A stretch of DNA of 34,883 bases from a virus. The stretch lies in IMG/VR virus record IMGVR_UViG_3300035438_000406, positions 1 to 34,883 of that record. One strand, 5' to 3'. Positions 23,984 to 33,061 of the stretch are shown piece by piece. A program made the translations under genes and the position numbers. Position 1 is the stretch's first letter. Each line of letters opens with the position of its first letter. The notes below the pieces were generated by a model, which saw nothing but the letters and a program-made list of their open reading frames with translations, was not told the DNA's origin and did no database searches.

Positions 23984-26900
23984 ATGGCAAAGAAAAATAT
24001 ACAAGATACAAGTCAAAATAAAACTAACTCTTTTGTAAAGGGATTAAATAAAGATGCAGATCCTACATTTATAGGTGAGGGCATGTGGTCTCATGCACGT
24101 AATGCAGTTAATAATACATTAGAGGGTAATATTGGTACACTATCAAATGAAGTATCTAATGTATTTTGTGCTGAAGCAGGCGCAACACTTACTGGTAAAA
24201 AATATATTATAGGAACTATACATTTGTATACTGATAAATGGATTATTTTTACTGTAGCACATCCAGCATCAGGAGTAGGTGCAGCTACTGGATGTGAAAT
24301 AGGATTATTTGAAGAAGAAACTTGTAGATATAGAATTATAGTACAAGATCTTTGTTTAAATTTTGATAAACAATTTTTAATTACTGGTGCATCAAGAGAA
24401 AAAGAAGACTGTTCATGGTCTGTATATTTTGCTGATGGTAGAAATCCTGATAGATATTTAAATGTTGGAGATGATGCATTATGGCCAACTCCTGATTATA
24501 TATGGATTGGTAGTAATACATATGCAAATGGATCAGGTATAAATATTCAATGGCCAGGAGTTCAATGGGATCAAGAATGTAAAGATGAAAATGGTATAGT
24601 AGTACCAGCTCCAGGTGGTTATATTCCTGTAGGATGTATAATATGTAAAGATTTAACTACATTAAATTGTGAAGCATTAAGACTTGCAAGATTAATGGAT
24701 ACTCCAACTATTCAAGTTATAGCAGGTATTGGTGGAGGTGTATTAAGAAATGGATCATATTTTGCAACTCTTGCATATACTATTAAAGGTCAAAGAGTTA
24801 CAGATTATTTTTCACCAAGTAATACTCAACCAATTTGGAATATTGATGATGTAGCAGGTTGTATTGATGTATTAATTACAGCTGACTCAACACACTTTGA
24901 TGAATTTGAATTAGTAGTAATACAAATAATTAGTCAAGGTGCCGTAGCAAAAAGAATTGGATTATATTCTACAAGTACATCTGTAGTACATTTAGATCAA
25001 ATTAAAGATGATCTAATTACTATTCCTATTGAAATGATTCCTTTAAGAACTCCAGTGTATGAAACATCAGATCAGATTACTGAGGTTAATACATACTTAT
25101 TAAGAATTGCACCAAGATCTAAATTTGATTTTAACTATCAACCTTTAGCTAATCAAATAAGATCACAATGGGTATCAGTTGAATATCCTGCAGATTATTA
25201 TGTAAAAGGAGGAAGCAATACAAGTTATCTAAGAGATGAGGTGTATGCTTTCTTTATTAGATGGGTATATACTACTGGAGATAAATCTTCTTCATATCAT
25301 ATTCCTGGACGTGCTCCAACGCAATATCTTGTACCTAATGTAGGAACTATGTCAGAAATAGCTCCTGCAGCAGGTAATATAAATGCTTTAAATACAGATG
25401 ATAGAGTTTTTGAAGTATGTAATACTGCTACAATAACTTCTTCACCTGGTACTGTTTTACCTGATGGTGGTATTATTAGAGCCCAAGGTAATATGGGATA
25501 CTGGGAATCAACAGAAAAGTATCCAGATAATAGACATGATATATGGGATTCATCATCTCAATGTTGGTCAGGTACAACTGATCCACAATTTGATTTATGT
25601 GCTGAACCAATTAGACATCATAAATTTCCTGATAATATTACAGCAAATAGTGATAAAACAAATCATTATTCTCAAGGAGGTGCTAACATTAGATTAATGG
25701 GTGTAACTTTTACTAATATACTTTTACCAAAAGATAATGATGGTAATGATATACCAGGAATTGCAGGTTATGAAATATTAAGAGGATCTAGAGAAGGTAA
25801 TAGAAGTGTTATTGCTAAAGGTATGATTAATAACATGCGTACCTATAATATCAAAGGTAATGAAGCAATTGCTGGAAGACAAGGATTATATCCTAATTAT
25901 CCATTTAATACTATTAAACCTCTCTCAAGTGCATTAGGGGGAAATGTAAATAACTTTAATGATCCATATATTAAATTAACAAATACATCAAATCCATCAC
26001 TATTTCAAAATACAACTATTATAGATCAGTTAGTACCAACTGATATGATTACTTTTCATTCTCCTGACACTAATTTTAGAAAACCTTTTCTATCAATGTC
26101 AGAAGTAAAAACATATGGTGCATTAACTGGAACATCTAATCAATATTTTCAAGAACCTGATAAACAACCTAAAAGTAAATTACTTGCAGATGCTGCAGTA
26201 TTTGTAATCTTTATTGCAGGAGTTATAGAAGCTGTAGTTTCTAATACAGGAAAAACAACAATTAATCTTCCTAAACCATTACCTGGTTCTGGTGCATCAG
26301 ATATACTTGCTGGAGCTGGAGCATCTGGTGTTTTATCAATTGCAGGTTCAACTGCTGTTGCTGTTGCAGAAGCAGCTTATAATACAGCAATGAAAACTTA
26401 TTATACAGGAAGTGGAGCAATTAGTGATGCATTTAGTTTTGGTGTAAATCCAATTTTATCAGGAATAAATGCTACATATATAACTACTGTTAATGCTGCT
26501 GCAGCAACTGGAGGTACACTTGGTTTAACAAATGAATATTCAAGAGAATTACCTAAACTTGCTTATTTAGGACTTGTAGGTATTGGTGCAGGAGTACAAC
26601 AAACTTTATTTTATTTTTTAACAGGAGCAGATACAGCATTAAGATTAATATATGCATTATTGCCTTATAGACAATTTGCATTACAATCTATTTCATATGG
26701 TTTTTATAAAAATTATCAAAATCCTTTAACTTCACAGCCACAAAGATTTAATATTGCAGATAGTTTTTATTTAGAAGATAATATTCAAAATGTTAAACAA
26801 TATATAGATAGTACTGGTACATCTAAAAGTTATATAATAAATAATTTACTAAGACAAACAGCTGTAACTCTTAGAACTACAAATGCTAGTAAACAAAATG

Positions 26901-29335
26901 TAGGTCCTAATTATATACTTAATCCTTCATCACCTACAGGATATGCTGATACATCACTTGTAACATTAGGTACTGCTATACAAGCAGGTATTGGTTTACC
27001 AGTTGATATGACATCAAATAAAACTAATGTATTTAACCTTAGTATTGCAAGTCATTATGCTGGTCTAAAAGTTAGATTAAGAAACCAATATGGTCAACTT
27101 GATTCTCTTAAAGAAATACCTATTACACCTTCAGAACAAAAATTAAATTATAATAGTCAAAATATACCAGCAGTATTTAGTAGTTTTTGGTGTACTATTA
27201 GTACTCCCTATGGTACTGCAGCTAAATTTGTTACTTTAGAAGAAGTAACTCAAGTTCCAATATTATTTGGAGGAGATGTTTATATAAATAGATATACTGA
27301 AAAGAATAATATGTTCTTTTTTTATGACTGGTTATATGGAGAACCTGATGGTTATGAGTATAATTATATTTTAAAACATATGATTGCTGAACCAAGATTC
27401 TGGATGAATAGTGAACAGTATGATATGAGTCATTTAAAACCTAGTAGTTTTATAAGTCCAACTCCAGGATCAGGACCATTTCCAACTGATTTTTATAACT
27501 TAGATTATTATGTAAAAAATTCACGTAAATATGATTATAGTAATGATACACCAACAGGTTTTCCAGATACGTATCCTGGAGTATTAGGAGCTAAAGAATC
27601 TTATTTTTATTTAGCTAACTCATCAGTAAGAGATTTCTTTGTTGAATCAGATGTAATAGTAGATTTTAGACAACCAGGTTTAGAAACTTGGGAAAAAAAT
27701 TATGATACTTATACATATTCTAATTTGGCTGCAATGTTTAATATTAATCCTGATACAATAACACGGGGTAACTATTATGCATATGATTATTCATTAAGTA
27801 TATCTAAAATATTTACACAATATTTTTCACAAGGTAATTTACAATCAAGATATTATAATCCTAATGTATCTCAGTTATGTTATACTTATTATCCTGATAG
27901 AGTAGTATATTCACTGCCACAACAAAACTGGTCTACAAAAGATTCTTGGTTTGTATATTTAGTAAATAATTTTCATGACTTTAAAAATAGAATTACTAGT
28001 ATAAAACCTTATGCTAAGACTGGTATGTTTATTACATTCTATAATGCTAGTCCATTAATGTATCAAGGTGTAGATACTCTTACAACTGAATTAGGTACTA
28101 AACTTACTATAGGAGATGGTGGTTTATTTGCCAATCCTTCACAAAATATTACTATATCAGATGTAGAATATGAATATGGTTCTTCTCAAAATAAATTTGG
28201 TGTTATTGGTACTCCTGCAGGAATGTATTACATATCTCAAAATCAAGGAAGAATATTTTCATTTGAACAAGGTTTAAAAGAAATATCTCAAGCAGGTATG
28301 AAATGGTGGTTTAGTTTATTCTTACCATATAAACTTACTGAAGATTTTCCAGAATATCCACATACAGATAATCCTGTTGCAGGTATTGGTACTCAAGCAG
28401 TATATGATAATTATAATGGTGTTATATTTTTCTGTAAAAAAGATTATAAACTAAAACCTGAATATGCAAATAAAGTAACTTATTTTTCTAATGGAGATTA
28501 CTTTTTAGTAAATGGGTTATCAAAAGTTGAATTAGGTAATCCACTTATATTTGATGATGCATCATGGACAATGAGTTTTGACCCTAAAAATGAGTTTTGG
28601 ATATCTTTCCATGACTGGCATCCAGACTTTGTATTACCTGCAAGACAATACTTTTTGACAACTAAAGGTGGTAAATTATGGAAACATAATGCAGTATGTA
28701 ATAGTTACTGTAATTTTTATGGAATCCCACAACCATTTGAAGTTGAAATACCACTTATTACGGGACAAACAGTTACTACTTTAAAATCTATAGAGTATAT
28801 ACTTGAATGTTACAAAAATCCTTCAAATAACTGTGTAGATCAATTTCAAGTATTAGATTATAATTTTGATAAAGCAGTAATATATAATGCAGAACAAGTA
28901 TCAGGATATTTAAATCTTAATATTTTTCCTAAAAATAATATTACTTTAGCTAATACATATCCAATTATTAATTTTACATCTATAGATGTATTATTCTCTA
29001 AAGAAGAAAATAAATATAGATTTAATCAATTCTGGGATATAACAAAAAATAGAGGTGAATTTCCAATTGGATCTAATTATCCTCCAACAGGACCATTAGT
29101 TCCAGGTACTACAGTATTGGCAGGAAGTTATAATCAAGAAACTATATGGGCTACACAATCAAATGGTTATATTAAAACATTAACTCCAGCAAATTTAGAT
29201 TATAATAAAACAGAATTACAAAGAAAAAAATTCAGAAATTATTTAAATTTTTTATATTTGAGCAGAACTAATTCACAGGATGTCAATATGATTATTAAAT
29301 TTAGCAATAGTAAAAATCAAATATCACAAAGATAA
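23984..29335 (+). CDS. Giant tail 'stabilization'/muzzle protein (1783 residues)
   Basis: The N-terminus (SFVKGLNKDADPTFIGEGMW, then SHARNAVNNTLEGNIGTLSN, about residues 13-52) is the signature start of the crAss-like 'stabilization protein', shown structurally to form the tail muzzle (family knowledge, from memory). The first 700 residues are β-rich, with β-propeller-like repeats such as SWSVYFADGRNPDRYLNVGD. About residues 733-930 are Gly/Ala-rich with hydrophobic helices (for example LLADAAVFVIFIAGVIEAVV at 733-752), ending in ALLPYRQFALQS. The rest is again β-rich with many aromatics and repeated sheet strands, ending in a Lys-rich tail. The hydrophobic insertion may rearrange into a membrane channel during DNA ejection; this is inference. 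TAATG overlaps the next gene. Confidence 0.85.
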   Translation: MAKKNIQDTSQNKTNSFVKGLNKDADPTFIGEGMWSHARNAVNNTLEGNIGTLSNEVSNVFCAEAGATLTGKKYIIGTIHLYTDKWIIFTVAHPASGVGAATGCEIGLFEEETCRYRIIVQDLCLNFDKQFLITGASREKEDCSWSVYFADGRNPDRYLNVGDDALWPTPDYIWIGSNTYANGSGINIQWPGVQWDQECKDENGIVVPAPGGYIPVGCIICKDLTTLNCEALRLARLMDTPTIQVIAGIGGGVLRNGSYFATLAYTIKGQRVTDYFSPSNTQPIWNIDDVAGCIDVLITADSTHFDEFELVVIQIISQGAVAKRIGLYSTSTSVVHLDQIKDDLITIPIEMIPLRTPVYETSDQITEVNTYLLRIAPRSKFDFNYQPLANQIRSQWVSVEYPADYYVKGGSNTSYLRDEVYAFFIRWVYTTGDKSSSYHIPGRAPTQYLVPNVGTMSEIAPAAGNINALNTDDRVFEVCNTATITSSPGTVLPDGGIIRAQGNMGYWESTEKYPDNRHDIWDSSSQCWSGTTDPQFDLCAEPIRHHKFPDNITANSDKTNHYSQGGANIRLMGVTFTNILLPKDNDGNDIPGIAGYEILRGSREGNRSVIAKGMINNMRTYNIKGNEAIAGRQGLYPNYPFNTIKPLSSALGGNVNNFNDPYIKLTNTSNPSLFQNTTIIDQLVPTDMITFHSPDTNFRKPFLSMSEVKTYGALTGTSNQYFQEPDKQPKSKLLADAAVFVIFIAGVIEAVVSNTGKTTINLPKPLPGSGASDILAGAGASGVLSIAGSTAVAVAEAAYNTAMKTYYTGSGAISDAFSFGVNPILSGINATYITTVNAAAATGGTLGLTNEYSRELPKLAYLGLVGIGAGVQQTLFYFLTGADTALRLIYALLPYRQFALQSISYGFYKNYQNPLTSQPQRFNIADSFYLEDNIQNVKQYIDSTGTSKSYIINNLLRQTAVTLRTTNASKQNVGPNYILNPSSPTGYADTSLVTLGTAIQAGIGLPVDMTSNKTNVFNLSIASHYAGLKVRLRNQYGQLDSLKEIPITPSEQKLNYNSQNIPAVFSSFWCTISTPYGTAAKFVTLEEVTQVPILFGGDVYINRYTEKNNMFFFYDWLYGEPDGYEYNYILKHMIAEPRFWMNSEQYDMSHLKPSSFISPTPGSGPFPTDFYNLDYYVKNSRKYDYSNDTPTGFPDTYPGVLGAKESYFYLANSSVRDFFVESDVIVDFRQPGLETWEKNYDTYTYSNLAAMFNINPDTITRGNYYAYDYSLSISKIFTQYFSQGNLQSRYYNPNVSQLCYTYYPDRVVYSLPQQNWSTKDSWFVYLVNNFHDFKNRITSIKPYAKTGMFITFYNASPLMYQGVDTLTTELGTKLTIGDGGLFANPSQNITISDVEYEYGSSQNKFGVIGTPAGMYYISQNQGRIFSFEQGLKEISQAGMKWWFSLFLPYKLTEDFPEYPHTDNPVAGIGTQAVYDNYNGVIFFCKKDYKLKPEYANKVTYFSNGDYFLVNGLSKVELGNPLIFDDASWTMSFDPKNEFWISFHDWHPDFVLPARQYFLTTKGGKLWKHNAVCNSYCNFYGIPQPFEVEIPLITGQTVTTLKSIEYILECYKNPSNNCVDQFQVLDYNFDKAVIYNAEQVSGYLNLNIFPKNNITLANTYPIINFTSIDVLFSKEENKYRFNQFWDITKNRGEFPIGSNYPPTGPLVPGTTVLAGSYNQETIWATQSNGYIKTLTPANLDYNKTELQRKKFRNYLNFLYLSRTNSQDVNMIIKFSNSKNQISQR

Positions 29336-32300
29336 TGGGATTCAATAAAAAAATATTATCTAAAGCTGTATCAGAATTAGGTAAAGCAAAAGCACCAGCA
29401 AAACCAAGAGATATAACTGTTGATCCTAAAGGTTATTGGAATCCTGCTAATCAAGGACAACCAGTAAGAGTACCTGGTAATGGAGATCCAAAAGGTGTTA
29501 ATATTACAATGGGCTCAGATCCTGAAACAGGACAACCTGTACCTTATCCTGTATGGGCTCAACCTAATGTTGGTCCTGGTGTTGCAATGCAACAAGGTCA
29601 AGATTATAATTTTCCTAATGCATCTTATGTAGATGAAACACCTATAGCAAAAAAAGGTGGTACTCTTCAAAGTAAGAAGTACTCTAAAAGTATGTCTGCT
29701 ACTAATAAACTATTTACTAAAAATAAATTATTTCAAAATAAAAAAAGTAAGATATTTGATCCTAATGCACAATTTAAAACAGGAGGTTCTAAACTTGGTA
29801 CCATTAATCTTAATCCTAATCCATTAAGTCACTATGAATTAAATTATGGTTTTAATCTACCTACTAAAGAAGATGGTGGAGAAGCTGATTATGAAGATTT
29901 TGATCTTACTGATAAAGAAATACAAGCATATAGAGATGGTGGTTATATAGTAGAAGAATTACCTGAACATGAAATAGGAGGTTTTGTACAACATGAACTA
30001 GTTAAAGCAAAAGGTGGTAGAATAATAGAACCACCTATAAAAGGAGGTCCATTTAAAGGAATTGATCCACCTACAGAAAATATATTTAAAAGGCCGGATA
30101 ATTGGAATAATATTCCACAAGGAGTAATGACAGTATACTCTCATCCTGATATGATAAATACTGCATTAAGTTTAAATACAATTCTTAGTCCGGATATATA
30201 TAATAAAATTAAAAAAACTGATAGGGATGCTTTAAGAAGATTGCAAAAAGGTTTTTGGGGAATTGATCCAGCAACAGGAACAATGTATACATTACCAAAA
30301 GAAGGTTTACCAACTGCATCACTTCCACATAATAAAATGAATTATAGAGATGCAATATATGATGATAAAGAAAATCTAATAACAGATAATGATATAGTAC
30401 CAAAAGGATATGAAAGAGAAAATGTTCTTTATACTGCAGGTAGAAATCCTAAAACAGGTAAAGTAACTGAAAAAGAAGAATTTGTTTATAGACCATTACC
30501 AACACGTCTTAATTCTATGTCTTTTCCAGAAGTTAAAAGACCTGAGCAACAAATTATTCCAGCTCCACCATATAAAAAACCTGTTCATTATGCCGGTCCA
30601 AGATATGGTACACAAGCAGGTGATGAAAATCTAGGTTTATCAGATGATGCTACTCAAGAACAAATAGCGGCAGCTAGAAGAAATAAAAGTGCAACTGATT
30701 TTCAACAAAAAAATCTTGAGTATCAAGAACAAGAAAAAACTAAAATTAATTCACGGTTAAAACCAGCAAGTCTTACTGAAAATTTTAGACAAGGTGGTAT
30801 ACTAGATAAAGCTCAAGGTGGTAAAACAGTATACTCAGGACCTAAATTTGGTTTAGTAGGACCATCCACTCCTAAAAATAATGGATCACCATTACTACCT
30901 AAACAAGATCTTATAAAAAAATACCAACAAGAAGTTGATAAAGCAAAAGCTGCAAAAATTGCAGAAGCAAAAAGAATAAAACAAAAAGCAATTGCAAAAC
31001 AAAAAGCAGGCTGGCAACAAGCTATGGATCAATCTAGTCTTAAAGCAAGAAATAGCAACCCTGATAATCTTGGTCCACAAAGTGCAGGTTCTGCAGATTG
31101 GGTTTGGACTTTACCAATTTTAGGACCTGCTGCAGCAGAAGCAATGGGATCTGTAGGTGCAATGTCAGTTCCAGGTATGGCATCTGTACCAGGTGCTACT
31201 GTAGGTAATGCAGCTAATGCAGCTTTTATTGCTAATAGTTTATATAATACTCCTAAAAATGTAGGAGATTGGTATGATGTATCACAAGGTAAAAAGAATT
31301 GGAAAGATGCAGCATTAGGAACTGCAGAAATTGCAGCAGGATTAATAGGAACAGGGTCAGGAGCAGGATTTAAATCAGTTGCACAAGATGTTACACAAGG
31401 AACTAAAACTGCAGTAAATTATGGAAAAGATTTGGCATATGCATCAAAAGAAGCTAAAAGATTAAAACTTCCAACTTATGAACCAGTAACTAGATGGGAT
31501 CCAGATAATATTCCTTATGGATTAGAAAAAGCTGGAAGAGACTTAACAGAAGAACAACAAGCTTTAACAGGAAGTTGGTATTCATATAAACCAAAAGGTG
31601 ATACATCTTATGAATCAACAATTGGTTTTTATCCAACTAATAGACCTGGACCTGGTAATGTAAATCATTTAAGACTTTCAGAAAGAGAAATAGCTAATTT
31701 AGAAAACTCAATGAGTGAATCAGCTAAAGGTATGTCTGGTAAAAGTCAATCTGTTACAGCTTCAAGTGATTTTCAAAAAGGTGAATTAAATTTACCTCAA
31801 GAGTTAAGAAATAGAGCTAAAACAATAAGATTTGATGTAAATCCATCTGAGTATATTCCTCAATCATTTAATACAGAAGCCCGTTCAAATTTTGGAATGG
31901 GAACAACAGGTAAACATGTTGCTGATTTAGTAAATGCACAATACCCAAAAATTATGGGTATACCAAGAAAATATTTTCCAGAGATAGGAAGTAGTAATAT
32001 ATATAATAATGTAAAACCAAAAGTTAACATTTTTGAAAATGCAGGTTCAAATTTAAATGCTGGTATATCTCCACAACTTATTAAAAATTTTATTGGACCT
32101 AAAAATAAAGTAGGAGCTAATATACTTGATAAAGCATATTTTTCTCCTTATTTTCAAAAACTTACAAATAAAATAAGTCCATTAAATTTAATAAAAGGTT
32201 ATGGTAAATCATTAGAAGGAGTTGTTAAACCATTAGGTAATGTAATAGGAAGATCAATTAAAGATGGACATCTTGTAGAACCAAAATCACTTTTTGGAAA

Positions 32301-32997
32301 AAAAGGTGTTAATAGAGTTGTTACTACAGGACTTGATGAAAAAAATGCTAGTAATATTTATGCTGCAGCATTTGATGGTTCAGTGCCAGGTTCACAATTA
32401 AGATTAGGTAAAGCTAATGCACAAGGTTTTGTTGGTAGAAATTTTAGAAAACCAACATATAATTTACAAGATCTTACAAGACAAAATTTATCTAAAGTAG
32501 ATATATTAGATCCAGGTGTTAGTTTACATAGAAAATTACCATTTTCAATTAAACATGTACCAATTGATAAACAAAAATTATTAAATAATGAATTTCAATG
32601 GTCTACTACTGGTGCAGGTTTACAAAATGCAGCAGAAAAATATGGTAAATCAGCTGTAGCAGGTGCTGCAGTTTCAGGTGCTGCAGGTGCATATAATTAT
32701 AATTATGATAATCCATATTTATATTTACCAGAAGCAGACGCAGATGTCTTAATAAAAGAAAATGCTGTAGCTTCACCAGAACTTATTCCATCAAAAGCTG
32801 AAATATTTGGAAAAACTGCTGCAAGTTCAATAGAATCACCAGGTCATTTTTTTTCTGATCCATATATGTTACGTACAATAGGAGAACAATTTCAAGAAGA
32901 ACAGGATGGAGGTTATGTTGATTCATGGGAAGATGATCTAGATGATGAAGAAATAAGATTATTAGAAAAAGGAGGTTACATAGTAGAAAGACTTTAA
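29335..32997 (+). CDS. Large GG-tagged cargo-like virion protein (1220 residues)
   Basis: In ΦcrAss001, large cargo proteins packed in the head are encoded after the muzzle (from memory), and this protein has that place and size. It is mostly low-complexity and disordered in its N-terminal 400 residues, with many GG tags (IAKKGGT, FKTGGS, KEDGGE, YRDGGY, HEIGGF, KAKGGR, IKGGPF, and FRQGGI and AQGGKT further on). A Lys/Ala helix near 535-565 is followed by a Gly/Ala hydrophobic stretch (about 589-680). A 21-residue motif ending GGYIVE[ER]L occurs at 189-209 and again as the extreme C-terminus. It probably unfolds and is ejected with DNA, but no enzymatic domain is recognised. Its start overlaps the muzzle stop. 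Confidence 0.7.
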   Translation: MGFNKKILSKAVSELGKAKAPAKPRDITVDPKGYWNPANQGQPVRVPGNGDPKGVNITMGSDPETGQPVPYPVWAQPNVGPGVAMQQGQDYNFPNASYVDETPIAKKGGTLQSKKYSKSMSATNKLFTKNKLFQNKKSKIFDPNAQFKTGGSKLGTINLNPNPLSHYELNYGFNLPTKEDGGEADYEDFDLTDKEIQAYRDGGYIVEELPEHEIGGFVQHELVKAKGGRIIEPPIKGGPFKGIDPPTENIFKRPDNWNNIPQGVMTVYSHPDMINTALSLNTILSPDIYNKIKKTDRDALRRLQKGFWGIDPATGTMYTLPKEGLPTASLPHNKMNYRDAIYDDKENLITDNDIVPKGYERENVLYTAGRNPKTGKVTEKEEFVYRPLPTRLNSMSFPEVKRPEQQIIPAPPYKKPVHYAGPRYGTQAGDENLGLSDDATQEQIAAARRNKSATDFQQKNLEYQEQEKTKINSRLKPASLTENFRQGGILDKAQGGKTVYSGPKFGLVGPSTPKNNGSPLLPKQDLIKKYQQEVDKAKAAKIAEAKRIKQKAIAKQKAGWQQAMDQSSLKARNSNPDNLGPQSAGSADWVWTLPILGPAAAEAMGSVGAMSVPGMASVPGATVGNAANAAFIANSLYNTPKNVGDWYDVSQGKKNWKDAALGTAEIAAGLIGTGSGAGFKSVAQDVTQGTKTAVNYGKDLAYASKEAKRLKLPTYEPVTRWDPDNIPYGLEKAGRDLTEEQQALTGSWYSYKPKGDTSYESTIGFYPTNRPGPGNVNHLRLSEREIANLENSMSESAKGMSGKSQSVTASSDFQKGELNLPQELRNRAKTIRFDVNPSEYIPQSFNTEARSNFGMGTTGKHVADLVNAQYPKIMGIPRKYFPEIGSSNIYNNVKPKVNIFENAGSNLNAGISPQLIKNFIGPKNKVGANILDKAYFSPYFQKLTNKISPLNLIKGYGKSLEGVVKPLGNVIGRSIKDGHLVEPKSLFGKKGVNRVVTTGLDEKNASNIYAAAFDGSVPGSQLRLGKANAQGFVGRNFRKPTYNLQDLTRQNLSKVDILDPGVSLHRKLPFSIKHVPIDKQKLLNNEFQWSTTGAGLQNAAEKYGKSAVAGAAVSGAAGAYNYNYDNPYLYLPEADADVLIKENAVASPELIPSKAEIFGKTAASSIESPGHFFSDPYMLRTIGEQFQEEQDGGYVDSWEDDLDDEEIRLLEKGGYIVERL
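29899..29961 (+). repeat. GGYIVE motif, copy 1 (coding)
   Basis: This encodes FDLTDKEIQAYRDGGYIVEE plus L. It matches the C-terminal copy at 32932-32994 (DDLDDEEIRLLEKGGYIVER plus L) at 12 of 21 positions by eye. The repeat is acidic, then helix, then GGYIVE-L. Confidence 0.8.
32932..32994 (+). repeat. GGYIVE motif, copy 2, extreme C-terminus (coding)
   Basis: The last 21 residues of the 1220-residue protein repeat the motif found at 29899-29961. An element conserved at an exact C-terminus often acts as a recognition tail, for example for packaging or for a partner. Confidence 0.8.
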
Positions 32998-33011
32998 ATA
33001 AACTTTTAATG

Positions 33012-33043
33012 TTTATCTAGTAAACTAAAAATTATTATATTTA
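33012..33043 (+). promoter_or_regulatory. Candidate promoter before the last gene
   Basis: TTTA (33012-33015) is followed after 20 bases by TATATTTA (33036-33043), 19 bases upstream of ATG 33062. It is like the other -33/-7 pairs in the window, though both boxes differ at one or two bases from TTTG/TAnnTTTG. Confidence 0.5.
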
Positions 33044-33061
33044 ATATATATTACATGTTAT

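Noticed and set aside
32998-33016. ATAAAC/GTTTAT palindrome as a terminator
   Set aside because: The stem is only 6 A/T-rich pairs and no T tract follows it.
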